In this document: one piece after another, positions 20,137 to 33,002 of the stretch
How the letters are laid out: each line of letters opens with the position of its first letter
Position numbering within the stretch: the first letter of the stretch is position 1
Translations under genes and position numbers: made by a program
Notes under the pieces: model-generated
What the model was told of the DNA's origin: nothing
Seen by the model: only the letters and a program-made list of their open reading frames with translations
Databases searched by the model: none
NCBI RefSeq assembly: GCF_963678635.1
Contig: NC_087066.1
Span: 26,124,453-26,188,452, forward strand
From: Symsagittifera roscoffensis
Taxonomy: Eukaryota; Xenacoelomorpha; Acoela; Convolutidae
Length of the DNA stretch: 64,000 nt
Direction of reading: 5' to 3'

Positions 20137-21900
20137 AAATTTAAAATGCAGACCCGAATTGCCGGTTTCAGGGGTCTGAAACCAAACGTTTCAAGGCTCA
20201 AACCAACACTTTCTCGAAGTTATTTTTTTTTAATTTAAAAAAGAAATTGAATGAACAGCTCCTATTATTTTTTATACTAGTTAAAACGCAAGATGTTGGT
20301 GTCTGTGTCCAAAACCATCATATTTAAATGTGCGTTTAAGCCGTAAGAACCCAGTTCGTTGGCTGTGTTTCAATACCGTTTGCTTTCTCTTTGAAAAGTC
20401 AAAACTCAGTCTTGAACGTTTGGAGCTCAATTTTGAGACCAAAAATTCAGCTCATGTGTTCTGACAACTGAAAAAAACAACTCACCAACTATTACCATGT
20501 TTTCGGCCTATTTTATCTGAATTTGAGTTTTAATAGTTTAACTTTTGCCGTTTTACCCAAAACCTTTAGTTTAGTTTTCGGACTGCAAAATTTTTGTTTC
20601 ACATGAAACCTTTTACTAAAACCAAGACTACAACTTAATGCTTTAGTGAATTAAAATCAATTTTCTAATGCGTAAGTTTAGATATTGACCCTGATTTTTC
20701 AAAATAATTTGGATTTGTGAATAATTTAAGCTTTTTTTTTTGCTGAAACCTAAAGTTTTGGGCCTGAAATTAAAAACTGGTGTTTGATGCCATAAGGCTG
20801 ATTTTCAAGTTTGATTTTAGTATGATTTTTATCTTTCACGCGATTCATATCAAAAACGTTCATTAAAACATCAAGGGTTTTGTTAAGAAAAATACTTCAA
20901 ATTTATCCTACTTTTTGAGTTTTCGACAAACTTTCACATAGTTTCATTAAATAGTATCTTTTTGATGAAAAATTTATGTTTCACTTACCTTACGATTTTC
21001 AATTTCAGTTTATTTTTTAACTGATTTTGTTCTGTTTTAAAAGTGAACTTAGGAGATAGTTCTCTGCTGCTGTCGCACCAGCGCTTTCGTATAAACTCCT
21101 TGTCTCTTTATTAGTTCAACCTGTTGCTCTTATTGCTAAAAGTCTCACTGTTTATTTTATTGGATTGTTATTGATCAGAGTTGTAGTTGAATGCTTTACA
21201 ATAAGGTTAAGAACGTAAGAAATAATTTCTTTAAAGACTGGTTGTTTTCTTCACCCGAAATCGTTCTGTTTGAACATCGAACTTTAGAGTCCGTCCTCTG
21301 TTGCTGTCCCACTAGTGCTTTCGCATAGCTTCCTTGTTTTTTTTTAGTAATTCAACCCATTGCTATTATTGCTTTAAGACTCGTCGTTTGTTTTCTTGGA
21401 TTTGTAGTGGTCCGAGTAGTAGTTAAATACAAGAAGGTTAACATCAAAGGGAAAAATACAAGGTTAATAGGTTAGATACAAACTACTAAACAGGCTTTAA
21501 CAAACTTTATAATTAGAAGGGTTGACAGCTAATCAAGAATTAACAAAGCGACAATTGGTTGGGAGCTTTATGATCTTAGTGTTCCAATGTTTTTTCTTAA
21601 AAATTCAACTCTCCAATTTTGATTGGTTGCCGGCTGGTTGATTCTGTTGCAGTCTCGTCTTGGGTCGTCCAACTTGAGTGCAGTCTCTTTTTCAGTCGTC
21701 TCTTCATTTGGTCCCTTTGGTTCCCTTTGGTCTAGGCCTGGTCTTTTGTTGTTGGCAGAAGTAATTTTTTGACTAAATTGTATAATTTAGGTTTCCTAAA
21801 CTTCATTAAGTTAATAGAACTTTTTGTAGAAAAAAAGATACAGAGAAATTTGTTTTTTTTTAGTCAAAGAGTTTCAACATTATTTAATTAATCTCAGGAA
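20137..21900 (+). repeat. Diverged direct repeat, copy 2
   Basis: Partner of 17273-18800. It extends further at both ends than copy 1 can show, because copy 1 is interrupted by E1. It includes an internal tandem duplication at 21058-21450 that copy 1 appears to lack, which explains part of the greater length. Confidence 0.7.
21058..21450 (+). repeat. Internal tandem duplication, period about 238 bp
   Basis: The CTGCTGTCGCACCAGCGCTTTC block near 21068 recurs in diverged form near 21305, followed in both by a Ser/Leu-poor TTCAACC...TTGCT segment and a GTAGTTGAATG/GTAGTTAAATAC segment. Two imperfect units are visible. Confidence 0.6.
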
Positions 21901-24716
21901 CAAACTGAGTATCAGGCCGGGTCATTCGTCAACTAAAAGATCGGACACAACCTGCACCTGGCTACAATCATAACCTTACCTTATTTATTTGCTTCATGTT
22001 TTTTTTTTCAGCAAGATTTTTTTCATCGCCATCAGCTTTTATTCTTAGTTTTGTTTTTGTTTATTTTGCTTCTTTTACTTTTGATTCTCAAAAATACTTT
22101 TGTTTCTTTTGCTAATTTTATGTCTTTTGATCATAAAAAAAGATAAATTAGCATTTGATTTGAAAATTAGAGCTCCTTATATAGCTCTATGTTGCGCCTG
22201 CAACTTAGTTATTAGATTTCAAGCTTACTCTTTTAACGGCACTTCAAAAAAGAACTTGAAAAAAAGCGAAACAAAGAGAATGCAGAAAATGCAAAAGTGT
22301 TTTCTGGAGATTGTGAAAAGCGAGAAATGATATAAAACATGTACCATGTGAAGGGCAAAATATCTAACGTTGATTTGAAAACTTAAATAGTCAATGATAT
22401 CATGACACAGCTAGGAGAGACGGAGTAAGGATGAACGGCTCAAATACAATTATTGTACTAAGAACCGACAACACTGGCATTTAAATTTCTCGAAAAAACA
22501 TTAACGAGATTCAGTTGAATCAAATACTCCTTTAGCAGGTCTGACCGGAAAAACAGAAAGCAATGCTAGAAAAAAAAGTGATCAAGAAGACGGGAAAAAT
22601 GAGTATATAAAAGTTCTGGCTTTGGAATCCTAATGAACTCATTCTGGCGAAAGTTTGTTAGGATTCCTGCTTTGGCCAAAAAGAGCGATCAAATCCAGTA
22701 GCGAGTTTAGGGTGGGCGAGGAGACGCCCCTTGTTTTCAAACATTGTTTCTCTTGACGACGCAAACAGTTCTCCTTTTTTAAACGACTTAAGACATAATC
22801 TTTTTTTGCTGACCAATCCTAAAAACTATCATCAAAGACGACACTGGCCCAAATAAACACTAATTTGAACACTGAACGCAATTTTTGTCCCTTTTTTCAA
22901 TTATTGACCTGTGCTGCAGTAATTTTGATCACAATAGGGACTTAATATTGATTTAGAAGAGATGAAAAGAAAAATTGGAATTTTTTTTGGGAAGTCCATC
23001 CACTCCCTTGAGCATATCCTGGATTCGCCTTGTTCAAGTCAGAAAAGAAGAAGCTCTTCGCATAATATTGCGGAAATTCAAAAATAGAGAAAAAACAATT
23101 AGCAGAGCCCAATTCAAAATACAAAACTCATCTTGAAATAGAACAAGACTGTTCGTGTCATTGAAAAACTCTGAATGTTCCGACTGCCTTTAAAGTTCTA
23201 TGGAAAAATGTTTGCTTTGAAAAATTGATAAAATGTTCTACAAAACGGAAAATCATTGAAATGCTGTCCCCCTCAGGCTATGTTAAGTTTAACGTGATAT
23301 AGTTTAGATACAGAAAAGCTCAACTCAATTTGGAACAATTTCTAAGACAGATTAAACCTTCGTTCACTGGTTAAAAGTACGAGAAATGTCGCTTGTTTAT
23401 TGAGCCGAAAGGGCCGTATTGGAAGTCTTCATACCACCGCAGAAACAAAAAACATTCTTTCAAACATGAGTTCAAGACAACAATACAACTTGAAAGATAT
23501 TTAACAATTTCGTTAAAAACTGCTAAAAAAATCAAAATTTGTCTTCGAAAACATGGGAAAAAACTTAGGAGATGGTAGATGTCCGACAGGTGACGAGCCA
23601 TAAGTGTGGGAATCAGGTAGCAATTCCATCCAAGAAAATGTAGCACTTTGTTTAATCAATTTAGAGCGTTTCAAAGACAAGAAACATGCAATGAAATAAT
23701 GATTTACAAACGTGCAGAAAATAATGATTTCATTCAATCAAGCATCTTTACAGGAGTTTTTGATACAGGATCTGCAACTATGCAGAAAGGGACGAGAGAG
23801 CAACTAAAACCATCTGGCGTATCCAGTCAAATGCTTTACTGAAAACAATGGAAACAAACTTGGCGAAAAAATGAATGTATTAGGTTTAAATAAAAAAATA
23901 TATTGAATTTTATCAATTGAAAGCTATTATCATCTGTTCTAAGTGACTATTTGATTGATTGGAACCTCCTCTTGTCTGCTAATAAGTAAAATTCACTTAT
24001 TTGGCCTGGGTATCAACGATTTTTCTATGAGTCTTTGGATGCATCCAACGAAATGTTCACCTATGAGTCATTTCGGACTGAATACACTGTCTCTACGCCC
24101 GCCTATCTAATTTTATGCGGATAGTCTCTTGCAATTTGTCGTCAACTACTGATCGTATTTCCTAGGTCTAAATAGATCCTAACAAATACTGGAAAAGCGA
24201 TTAGCTTGAGATAAACATAATTTCGTCTTCTCCAAGTACTTATGAAATATGATTGTTTGCTTAAACACATTTTAGATTCATATTCAATAAAAATGAAATA
24301 GAGCGAGAAGAGGTAAATATGTAAGAAATTCCAAACTAGTCGCTCCTTTTTGGAGTTTACTGAAAACTGAAAATTTAATGAGTGTTCTCGAGTGTGTTTC
24401 GTTCTTTCGATTCTATTTCAAAACATCAGAACATTCGTATTCTATCAGAATTTTTTTAAAACATTTAATTGGAGCTCAAATTAAAAATTTAATTGGTACT
24501 CTCTAACGGTGGCCTGAAGAGTTTACCTTGATATAAATGAGGTTACCATGATATGATAGAAAGTAATCTTTGAATAAGGATATTTTAGTAATTGATAGTT
24601 TGCAATCAAAATTAATGCAAAACCCATGATGAGATACATATTTATATTTTTTTTCTAAATTTTTTTGGTTATAAATATAAATGAATTATAAATAAGTTTT
24701 ATAAATGATAAATACG

Positions 24717-24738
24717 TATATATATATATATATATATC
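24717..24738. repeat. (TA)n microsatellite
   Basis: About eleven uninterrupted TA dinucleotides within AT-rich spacer. Confidence 0.9.
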
Positions 24739-26972
24739 AGGGATTTGACCTTTTCACCAGCTAAAGGATCCACCCTTAGTGTTATTTTATGACAAGTTTG
24801 AAGCTTCCAATTAAACAACTTAGTAAGTTCTTAAAAAACTCATTGTAAAAAACAATCCGCCATAAAAGATTGTCGGCAAAAAAATGTTCATTGAACTTGT
24901 GGAAATTCAATCATAATCTACAGGATTAATATTGAATAAATGGAGCAAAAAAATTCTTCCATATCACTTATAACAACTTCAGGAAAGCTAAATTTCTTTC
25001 AAACTCAGGATGTGGAGGCATGCGTCGCGAACTGTCAATTTTTGTATTTTCACCATGCAAACTTAAAAAATTCTCTCAATTTATTTGAAGGTTTTGTGTA
25101 TGCCGAATAAATCCTTTAAACTGTAAAAACTCAATAAGTTTCTCTTTATTGGTTAAGTTTAGTCCCTATAATTTTAATCGTTCGAATGTTGTCGAAACTT
25201 TAATGTAATATAATGATAAGCAGCTGTTCTCAAGAAGACTGTAAAAAGCACTTCTATAAGTACATATTCGTAATTTGAAAGTCAATGTTGTTCAATGAAT
25301 TTGGTATTGATCTCTGAAAAAACTCAAGTGTTTAAGACTTATTTGTTTGCTATTCATATATCAAAGTAAAATGAATTATACTGATTTTTTGTCATTTGGC
25401 TTTCTATCCATATTTGACGGCTATGTTTCAGGTTCGAAAAAAGTTAGTGATTTGTACCATCATTGATATCAAACTTTGTTTTCCTACCTATTGTTTTTCT
25501 TCACTTATTTCAGTTTTGAACAAGCCAACCAAACGGGTATAATGCTCAAGCATCTGGACACTTCTTGTGACAGGCCATCTTAGCGACCATAAATGTTAAC
25601 ACTATTAGCAGATATAGTGTCATTACTAAATCTCTACAATTGATTGGTGTCCTTAGCCTAAATTAGGCACAGATAAACTCCTTCAGATTAATTTGTTCCA
25701 TCCCGATTGCTCGTACAAACCCCTCCCAAAGGACCAAACGTAAAAACTCCCACCTTGCCACGTATCACTTTCGAAACTAAATTGTGTATAAAGTGTTCAA
25801 GTGCACTATTAAAAACGTTTTCACAAAATTTTTGTGGGGTTGCTTTTGCATAATGTTTAAACTTGAATGCAAAAACTATTGTTTTTGCTATTATTTTGTT
25901 TTATAAAACTGTCAATTTTGTGTAGATTCAAGCTATATTCATAATTATTTTTCGAAATATCCATACTTTCTTCCCTAAGTCGATTCGACAGTTTTTTGTA
26001 CGGATGATCCACTCAATCAAAACAATTTGATAGAATAGATCAAGAAGAGATGAAAATATCAACCTATCAACTTTTACAGTGGCCAGTTGCTGAGCAGAAA
26101 GACATAAAAATTAGTGAAACTATAAGGGGCTAAATGAAGAACTATTGATGTAATTTGAAATTTTACCAACAAAATGAAGATCTTTCATGGTAACTGATCT
26201 TTTTCAACTTTGTTTTTCAAGAAACTGATCAAGTTAAGCAAATGGAGTATAGTTCATTTGTTTCTTTGGAAACCTTAACAGTTCCGATACATGGTTTGCT
26301 GAGTTTCCTATAATTTCCAAAAAAATTGTTCCTATACTTTCCAAAAAATCTTAGTCTCTGTATGCACTGAAATATAGCTATGATAATTCAATGCTACATC
26401 AGATCTAAATTTCATAAACTTTCTCAAATATTAAAATGGAGTAGTTGGCATATCAAAGATATTGGTCTATGGTTTCTGCTCTCTGATTTATCCAGCATTT
26501 GTAACTTAAAAAGATTTTTGATTCGAAAAATTCTGAAGTTGTTTGGTCGAATAAAAAAATGTTTAAATTATTTTCGCTATGAAGTTAACCGTAAATTGTT
26601 GAACAAAATTTCTCTCAAATACTTTAGACTGTTTTCTGATATACACTGCAAAACTCTCAACGTCCATCATACGTGCATGCCGGATTCAAAGCTCAAGTTT
26701 ACGGCACATAAATCTACCGTTTTGGTGAGACAAAAAATTATATTTCAGAAATAGTTCGATTTTTTGATTGATCAGAAGGCGAATATTTTCACGATAGAGA
26801 GACCGAATGATAGAAAAGTTTCAGCTGATCGGAATTTCTAGATGTTCCTATTTGCTGAATTAACTTTTACAAACCCAGAGACAAGGTTAGCAGAAAAAAA
26901 ATTAACAAGGCAGCCCGTTTATGCAGCACAATTGATTCAGCTATTGAGTAAAAATTTTGCTCTGTCTGTAAC

Positions 26973-27143
26973 TTTTTCTTTTTTGAATTTTTCCAATCCC
27001 CTTTTGATGCGGCCTCCCCAGTCTCTCCACCGTATGAGCTCTTTATTATTCGGTTCCTCAATCATAAGGGACGCCAGCATCATGAGGTGGTCTGGAACGA
27101 TAAGCCGACGGCACATCAAGCCGAAGAAGCGCCAACCCATAAA
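26973..27143 (-). CDS. Putative internal exon of an unidentified gene (57 codons)
   Basis: A GC-richer island in AT-rich spacer. On the minus strand it is bounded by a T-rich acceptor (AATTTTAG at 27144-27151) and a GTTACA donor at 26972, and the 171-nt interval is open in phase 0. The encoded peptide is rich in Trp, Arg and Met (GWRFFGLMCRR, LMMLASLMIEEP, ELIRWRDWGG) and ends in a lysine-rich helix, unlike the low-complexity frames around it. I do not recognise the family. A loose resemblance to the N-terminus of the giant E1 ORF (hydrophobic segment then RWR) is too weak to use. Flanking exons were not identified. Confidence 0.4.
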
Positions 27144-27323
27144 CTAAAATTTACAAGCACCAAAAAAAGTTAGCATTTACAAAAAATTAAAAATTCCGTC
27201 AGTAAACTATTGTTTTTTGAAAAAATTTGGACAATTTTTTGCTCATAATGAGCGCCCTTCATAACAATGCCTCACTTTGGAAGGGCATCAGATAGTTTGA
27301 CGCTCAAACTTACGAAAATGCTA

Positions 27324-28018
27324 CAGTGCTGATTTAAATTAACCGGACAAAACGCGTTAAACTTGAAATTTAAAACCCGTTTTTCTCAAATTGGGTTGAG
27401 TTTAGGTGAAAACTTATGAAGACAAAAATTTCTTAAAATTTTAGCACAATTAGTATGGTGTAAATTGTTTTGCAAAATTCGTGTCCGAGATTTTATCCCA
27501 AAAATGACTCATTTTGGCTTTTCTTAGTTAATCAAAAACTACGCCCAAAATACCCAGTCGATCACAGACATAATTATATCAAAAGGAGCCTCTTACGCAG
27601 CCCAAAAAACTTTATCAAGGGTATTATCTCCAAAAGAAATTTGGAAATTGTTTATAAAATACCAACTTTTTATTTAAAAACAATTTTTAAACAATTTCCA
27701 AATTTCTTTTGGAGAGAATACACTTCATAAATTTTGTTGGGCTACGTAAGAGGCTCCTTTTGATATAATTATGTCTGTGATCGACCGGGTACTTTTGGCG
27801 TAATTTTTGATTAACTAAGAAAAGCCAAAATGACCCATTTTTGGGGTAAAATTTTGGGCCCGAATTTTGCAAAACAAAATACACCATATTGATTCTGCTT
27901 AAATTTTAGGCAAGTTTTGTCTTCATAAATTTCCACCTAAACTCAACCCAATTTGAGAAAAATGCGTTTTAAATTTAAATTATAACGCGTTTTGTCCGGT
28001 TAATTTAAATCAGCACTG
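27324..28018. mobile_element. Foldback MITE, Tc1/mariner-type ends
   Basis: The element starts CAGTGCTGATTTAAATTAAC and ends with its reverse complement, directly flanked by TA on both sides (27322-27323 and 28019-28020), the target duplication of Tc1/mariner elements. Almost the whole length is inverted repeat: arms of about 330 bp (27324-27660 and 27685-28018) around a short AT-rich centre. The arms differ by scattered substitutions and small indels. No transposase is encoded; mirrored short ORFs in the two arms are simply the palindrome read twice. Confidence 0.9.
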
Positions 28019-28325
28019 TATTAACTTGTAAAGAAATTTTATGAAATTGAAAAATTCTTCAAAACAGTTCCAAACTAATCATATTTCATAAATTTTTGTC
28101 AAAAAGTTCGGCTTGAAATCCCTAGTCTTACGATTCGGCTTGAAATCCCGTCCGCTTGATGTTCGGCATTCATCAAAAGGAGCTGCTTATTTTCACGCAT
28201 TATTGTGATTTTTTTTAAATTTCATTGGGGCTCTGATTTCAACTTTTTCAATAGAACTTGTAAAAAAGAATTGCAAGAAAAAATGTGTTGTGGTAGCGTC
28301 TAATCTACGTTGTTTCTAAATTTAG

Positions 28326-30630
28326 ATTTCCCGAGCAGAAAAGTACCACATTCCTGCCAATCAACTTCCTTAATCATCCTTCGTGCGGGCACTATATTCA
28401 TGGACCGAAAGTGCATGTGAATGTTTGCCACTCAAATAGTTTTTCTGATAAAGAGTTGAACTACTTTGTTGAACTCCAAATTAACAACAGTTATGGTAGA
28501 AATGAACAGTTACAGTTAGAACAAAGTTCGCCTATCCCAACTGGCTGTTTTTTTGCCAACCTGGGTTACCACGATACTTTTGATGAAAACTATGTAAGGA
28601 TGTACTCGAAAAGGTATCCATCATTAAGAACGTCTCTCATTATAGAAAATACATTGCAAAATATTTCATCCACTGAGTTTGCAGAGTGCCACATTTTTGC
28701 AAGTTACAGGCCTGCAAATGAGCGTTTCAAACAAACTATTACGATTTCAAAGCAAATAGCATCAGATCTACAGGATGTGATGGGCAATGACGAAGAATGG
28801 AAGAAATTGAACGAATATCTTTGCATATTAGAAAAGCAAGCCCATAGCCCAAAGTCGCCCGAAAAGCTTCTAGAGTTACAATTTTCTAATTTTCTAGAAG
28901 TTACCGGAAGTCACAATAGTACATTTATGTGTTTCTGGGATTTGACTCAACAGTTAAACAAGCTAGATTTGTATCTGCTGGACAATTCAACTTCGAAGGA
29001 GAACAAAGGTTTTCGCTCTCTGAATGAGACATTTAGAGAGCTGCGCAAATTAAACGATATTTATGAAAACCTAGACTTAAAAACGGTAGGCTTACGACCT
29101 TCGATACAGGAAATAGTGCCTGCATTACAAGACTGCAGAGATATTTTGAACAAAATAACGAAAAACTTGGAAAAAACAGAGATCGAAGAAGTATTTAAAT
29201 CAGAGCTTGAAGAATCCCAACATAGTCCGGAAATGGAATCTCTTTTAGAAGAAACGATAAAGTGTTTTGTCGCAGCACTTGCAGAAGTACGATACATATT
29301 CAATCTTCATATCTCTAGGATTCAGATCTCTATCGAATCAAAAAAGGACCAGTATAGAGAAACACAATTAACAGAGGAGGATTTTAAAAACGTAATGAGC
29401 TCTCTGGTAATACTGGTACATCGAGCGGAAATGAAACAGTGTGACGAATTGCCTCTGCTAGAACTAACAAAACTACCTCTTCTAGAAATGATAATAAAGG
29501 TGCTCGGGCGGTGGCCGCCTAGTCAGAGACCTTTTTACCGTATCCAAAGTCAACTAGGTAAATTAGACTCACATGATACCATAAAACTGCACGAAGAGCT
29601 ATACAAAGAGCTACGAGAAGAACTAAGCGAAGAAGAGAAACAAAATTACCCAGAATTAACGCCAACCGAAAATACTGAAGAACACAAGACCCCAAAGTTT
29701 CGGATCTCAAAGTTACAAGAGATTATTTTTGAGAAGTCACAGGAGCTAGTAGCAATGATTCCTTCTTTTGGTTTTGATCACCCTCCATACACCAAAAATA
29801 ATGAAGACAACCATACCCTAGACTTGCTATGGTTGGAGTCAGTAACGACTAGATTGGTGGAGTCAGTGGAGCTGACAGCAGAAAATTCTACTTTTGGTTT
29901 TGATCACCCTCTGAGCACGAAAAATAAAGAAGAAAACAATGCCCTGGACTTGCGTAGGCTTAAGTCTATAAAGACTATATTGATAGAGTCAGTCAAGCTA
30001 ACAGCAATGAGTTCCTTTTTTGGTTTTGATTACCCTCCAAACATGAAAAATAGTGAAGAAAACAATGCTCTAGACTTGCATAGGCTTGAATCAACGATGA
30101 CTATATTGATGGAGTCAGTGGATCTAATGGAAATGAATTCTTCTTTTGGTTATACCCACCCTCTACACAGGCTATTGAGTTTGTTGCAGAATTTCTCATT
30201 TGACCCTAAAGAACCTTACAGCATGATGAACGAAAGAAACTGCATGAGATCTTTCATAGCCTCAGGAGTGCTTTGTTCAGAATCAATGAGGAAATGCAGC
30301 ATATTATCAGAAAAAGGCGGAACATTGGATTCTCTTAAATTGATTAATTCTTTTTCACCATTCGGAGAAACAAACACGACGTTAAATATGCCACAGCGTC
30401 TTAAAGACTTATATGCTAGACATCGAGATAAAAATTTTCACCAAAATGTATCCGCAGCCATCGTTGCTTCGAAACAAATATTGTACAATGCGATTTCGAG
30501 GACACGCGTGATGTGCCGAATCCACATTTTTGTCCTCGAAGGCACTAAAAAGAATGATATTGATGATACTCTCAAAAAAATATTCCCTGAAGCCAGAATC
30601 AAACATTTTGAAGCAACAAATAGAAGATAA
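28326..30630 (+). CDS. Long unidentified protein, probably a terminal exon (about 767 codons)
   Basis: A frame open from 28297 to the stop at 30628-30630. No upstream in-frame ATG is present; a good acceptor (GTTTCTAAATTTAG) ends at 28325, so I read this as the last, large exon of a multi-exon gene. The first 100 residues contain several Cys and aromatic residues. The middle (about 130-470) is charged and helical. Residues counted from 28411, about 453-590, contain four units of about 41 residues, each opening with an aromatic FGFD/FGYT-His-Pro-like motif, then NNALDL and an ESV-type helix. A candidate AATAAA signal lies near 30860. Codon composition is far less AT-skewed than the spacer. I do not recognise the family and assign no function. 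Confidence 0.7.
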
Positions 30631-33002
30631 AATTGCAATTCATTGATACTTTTTTGACTGACGAGCACTTTAATATTAATAGATTTTTTAGTTTTAAATA
30701 TTTAGAGTTATAAAAACCTTCAGCGCAAAAACCAGATAAGAGAGCAGATATGGGTGACTGGAAGAATTGACTTCAAAACTCTTATTTTTCTCCCTTGGCT
30801 AAAATTAAGTTATAAATATGAAATTATACCTTATATCTCAACTTCAATTAAATCTAGCAAATAAATTAACACATGTATTTAATTTATCTGTTATAAACAG
30901 GTTTTTTCTTTATTTGTATTCGGGGTAAGATCATTGGTTAAATGGGATGAGTTTCTTATCTGATTAGCCTGAAGCAGCCGGAAAAGAAACCAATTAAAAT
31001 AAACTAGCCGATGTTTAAACCAGCTATAGTATTCTTCAACCGAAAATGCGTTTTTTTTTAAAAAAAAATAATCATGTTGCTTTTTTTGTAACATCCAGTG
31101 TTCCCATCAAGCCAAAATCATGCAAGATATTATCAGGACCATGCGAAATTTTCGCATGCAGTAGTCACATGCAAGATCGTGCAAGGTCGAACAAGATATC
31201 CAAGACTCATGCAAGATCTTGTCAAGATTGCCATGTTACTTTGAATCCTTATCAAGATCTTCCGTTTTTATAATACTGAGCTGCAAGAGAAATGGAAATT
31301 GTCTAGAAACCTGATTTTATAAGAAGCTAATAATACTAATCTCGAGCTCAGCTCACAACAAGAGGCAGTAGGCAGTGGTCAGGAAGAAGGTTCAACATTA
31401 TTCGTCCGAAGAGCAAAATTATTTCCTTCACCTGCTAACAGCAGAGCGGCCATGGAGACACTAACTGAAAACGCAGCGTTATACATAAAAGCCTAAAAAC
31501 ACGCAAGCCTAAAATAAACAAAGAAAAATGAACAGTTTAAGTAAAAATTTAGTGGATACTTTCAGGCCCCTTTCTTTATTCTAGAGTTTATCATTAATAT
31601 TTTTATTCTAGAGTTTATTATTTTTGACTGGTATTATTAATCAAAGACGCCATCCGGAAACTACCCACCTCAATTCCCCCAGAAAAAAAAATGAGTCATT
31701 TTTTGTTCTTCAGTCTAAAAGCAACATGTTTTGGATATTGTATGAAGCGACAGTAAAAATTGAGTATTAAACCTTTTTTGCTGACTTCAATTCACCTAAT
31801 TTATTTATTAGCACCTAAAAATTACAACTTTTTTTAGATTCAAAAATACATTTTTTAAAAATAAAAAATTATGTTTCAAATTATCCGAAACATTAAACAT
31901 CCACGTCTTAGGGCAATTTCTTTTAGCTAATTGAATGAAGTGATGGTTATAAGAGCACTTTTTTTTCAAATAGCATTTTTAATGAATTTAACAAGCCCAA
32001 AGTTTTGAAGTTTTCAAGAAAGATCAAAAACCAAAAAAAAAGATCAAAGTGGATAATTTGTTGTTTCTGTTGAATTTTAGTTGGCAAAAATTAATGAGTG
32101 ATTAAGCATAAGTTTTTCAGCTGGTTCACATGAAGTTAATTAGTAAAACTATTTGAAACATGAATATTTTAACTTGCTCAATAACAAAAAATTTGCATAC
32201 ACCTTACAAACACACATGAAGTGATTTCAATGTATTGCAATTTTTGTGGTAGAAAATGTGCAAATTGCTTAGATCGGTTTTTAGCCCCAGACTTCCAGGA
32301 ACTTCAAGCACGTTTTGTCACTGTTTCTGAGCTATTCGAAAAAAAAACAACTAGAAACAAGGATAGCCAGTTATTGTGCAAAGAGCGCAAACTGTTCCGA
32401 CCATTTTCTCTAAAAAAACAATAAGTTTTTCAAATTGCGACTTTTTTTAGATGTTGTAATAACAGTATCTGAATACTTTTTTTATGAGTTTTGCTCTCAC
32501 TGATGAATCTGAACTGTGGCAGGTCTCTGTGTAGGAGAAATTGACTAAGTCATTGTATTTCAAATTCAGCTGCAGATCATTGTGCGTTTACCCAAGCACC
32601 AACACGTTCAATTTACAAACCTAAATCACAAGTCATCAACTTAATTTTTTCATGACTGCTGGTTTTTTGCGTAAGTAGCAAAAAGTGTTCAGATCACTTT
32701 TTATTGATTTAACAAAATCAACACAAAATTCACAATATAAAAGTGTGAATTATTTTGTTCGCTCCAGTAATACTGCCTTTCAGCTTGCTAGGAATAAAAT
32801 CTTTTTTTTTTCGATTTCTCTTAGAATGCCTTATAGCTCCCAAAAGCGGAGGCAGAACAACACTTTGATGTGTTGGCTCTTGAATCCCAACTTCAGAAAA
32901 TTCAAAGCAAACAAAACCCAAGAGATGCCAGAGGAGTCGTTTCACAAAATGTTGTTGTTTTTATTCAGATTCTCTAAATGAATTGAAGAACATTTTGTGA
33001 AT
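30631..33002. other. AT-rich spacer
   Basis: No supported gene. It contains a CAAGAT-rich cluster at 31115-31260 and one half of a short direct repeat pair (32350-32424, resembling 33265-33345: both hold GTTATTGTGCAA followed by TCCGACCAT). Frames here are short and low in complexity. Confidence 0.55.
31115..31260 (+). repeat. Cluster of ATGCAAGAT-like motifs
   Basis: The motif CAAGAT, often preceded by ATG or followed by CTTG, recurs about seven times within 150 bp at irregular spacing. A related cluster, with the motif mostly in reverse orientation (ATCTTG), lies at 34325-34545. This could be a degenerate satellite or the two ends of an old element. Confidence 0.5.

Larger units (their letters stand above)
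17272..26972. other. AT-rich spacer with no supported gene
   Basis: Nearly 10 kb of T-rich/A-rich sequence. The open frames present are short (under 130 codons), low in complexity and lack recognisable motifs. The interval contains an old direct duplication, a shorter internal tandem repeat and a (TA)n microsatellite, annotated separately. A 40-codon frame at about 24000-24123 (plus) has slightly gene-like composition but no convincing splice sites. Confidence 0.6.

Noticed and set aside
24000-24123. Short plus-strand exon
   Set aside because: Two frames are open over the same bases and neither has a convincing acceptor or donor.
27470-27887. Two facing ORFs with matching proteins
   Set aside because: They are the two arms of the foldback MITE read in opposite directions, not genes.
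32221-32424. Small Cys-rich protein (CNFCGRKCANC)
   Set aside because: 67 codons, followed by low-complexity Lys-rich sequence that overlaps a short noncoding direct repeat; no splice or homology support.
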